The position numbers were made by a program, and so were the translations under genes. The notes beneath the pieces are model-generated. The model did not search any database, was not told the origin of the DNA, and saw nothing but the letters and a program-made list of their open reading frames with translations. Positions 5,012 to 5,663 of a stretch of 5,663 nt of DNA are shown here, one piece after another. This stretch comes from an uncultured Faecalibacterium sp. (lineage in GTDB: Bacteria; Bacillota; Clostridia; Oscillospirales; Ruminococcaceae), in assembly GCA_937917475.1 (NCBI GenBank), contig CALDNF010000135.1:1-5663 (forward strand), given 5' to 3'. Each line of letters starts with the position of its first letter. The stretch's first letter is position 1.

Positions 5012-5663
5012 ATGAAGTATGATTACAAGGCTGTTGAAGCCAAGTGGCAGAAGGTATGGGAGGACGAAAAGACCTTCCATACCGAGATCGACCACTCCAA
5101 ACCCAAGTTCTATGCCCTCGTTGAGTTCCCATATCCCTCGGGTGCGGGCCTTCACGTCGGCCATCCCCGCAGCTACACCGCACTGGATGTGGTGAGCCGC
5201 AAGCGGCGCAAGAACGGTTATAATGTGCTGTACCCGATGGGCTGGGACGCTTTCGGCCTGCCCACCGAGAACTTTGCCATGAAGAACCACATCCACCCGG
5301 CCATTGTTACCAAGAAGAACGTGGACCGCTTCCGCAGCCAGCTCAAGGCTCTGGGCTTCTCCTTCGACTGGGATCGTGAGATCAACACCACCGACCCCGA
5401 GTACTACAAGTGGACCCAGTGGATCTTCCTTCAGCTGTACAAGCACGGTCTGGCTTACAAGAAGGAAATGAGCGTCAACTGGTGCACCAGCTGCAAGTGC
5501 GTGCTGGCCAACGAGGAAGTAGTCAACGGCGTCTGCGAACGCTGCGGCAGCGAGGTCATCCACAAGGTCAAGAGTCAGTGGATGCTCAAGATCACTGCGT
5601 ATGCCGACAAGCTCATCGACGGTCTGGACGGTCTGGATTACATCGACCGTGTTGCCACCCAGC
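5012..5663 (+). CDS. leuS: Leucyl-tRNA synthetase, N-terminal part (3' end outside the window)
   Basis: LeuRS charges tRNA-Leu with leucine in the cytoplasm. 217 residues are visible before the window ends with no stop. The class I signature is HVGH (48-51) within FPYPSGAGLHVGHPRSYTA. Further LeuRS blocks are GWDAFGLPTENFA (77-89), LGFSFDWDREI (114-124), YYKWTQWIFLQLYKHGLAYKK (131-151), SVNWC (154-158) and QWMLKITAYAD (189-199). A zinc-ribbon pattern is intact, with CTSC at 158-161 and CERC at 175-178. The start at 5012 matches the family N-terminus (MKYDYKAVEAKWQKVW). GGAG at 4996-4999 is a weak ribosome binding site 12 bases away. The KMSKS loop, editing domain and tRNA-binding parts lie beyond the window. 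No convincing T-box leader is seen, although leuS in Firmicutes often has one. Confidence 0.95.
   Translation, partial: MKYDYKAVEAKWQKVWEDEKTFHTEIDHSKPKFYALVEFPYPSGAGLHVGHPRSYTALDVVSRKRRKNGYNVLYPMGWDAFGLPTENFAMKNHIHPAIVTKKNVDRFRSQLKALGFSFDWDREINTTDPEYYKWTQWIFLQLYKHGLAYKKEMSVNWCTSCKCVLANEEVVNGVCERCGSEVIHKVKSQWMLKITAYADKLIDGLDGLDYIDRVATQ

Noticed and set aside
4964..5563. 199-codon minus-strand frame opposite leuS
   Set aside because: Antisense shadow of leuS, whose motifs are unmistakable on the + strand.

Overview
The window is an ordinary-looking chromosomal housekeeping segment from a G+C-rich (roughly 60% by eye) Gram-positive bacterium. Protein style, strong AGGAG-type ribosome binding sites and gene order (yhbY-nadD-yqeK-LCP-rsfS-leuS) point to Clostridia. 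Within these, the Oscillospirales/Ruminococcaceae around Faecalibacterium, Gemmiger or Subdoligranulum fit best. That placement is an inference from remembered family style, not a database match. All eight genes lie on the + strand.

Layout: 1-602 is the C-terminal GTPase part of ftsY, cut by the window start. It is followed by rdgB/XTPase (623-1261), the CRM-domain RNA-binding protein YhbY (1279-1575), nadD (1572-2186, overlapping yhbY by four bases) and the HD-domain Ap4A hydrolase yqeK (2214-2789). A 112-bp gap carries a good extended -10 promoter, and then come a membrane-anchored LytR-CpsA-Psr (LCP) protein (2902-4356) and the ribosome silencing factor rsfS (4379-4759). A 252-bp non-coding stretch (4760-5011) is dominated by a symmetric, multi-hairpin palindromic element. 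The 5' part of leuS (5012 onward) runs off the end.

How they fit together: ftsY to yqeK are packed with gaps of 27 bp or less or with overlap, and read as one operon. It covers membrane protein targeting (FtsY), nucleotide-pool cleaning (RdgB, YqeK), NAD synthesis (NadD) and ribosome assembly (YhbY). The LCP gene and rsfS form a second unit with its own promoter, although read-through from yqeK is possible because no convincing terminator separates them. leuS probably starts a third unit.

The most interesting item is the element between rsfS and leuS. It is built from two inverted, diverged copies of a unit of about 55-60 bp. Each copy has the same modules in the same order: a shared 13-bp end, a variable hairpin, and a 7-bp-stem hairpin with a TNGTA-type loop. 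Substitutions between the copies keep the stems paired. Nothing else in the window looks like a novel multi-gene system.
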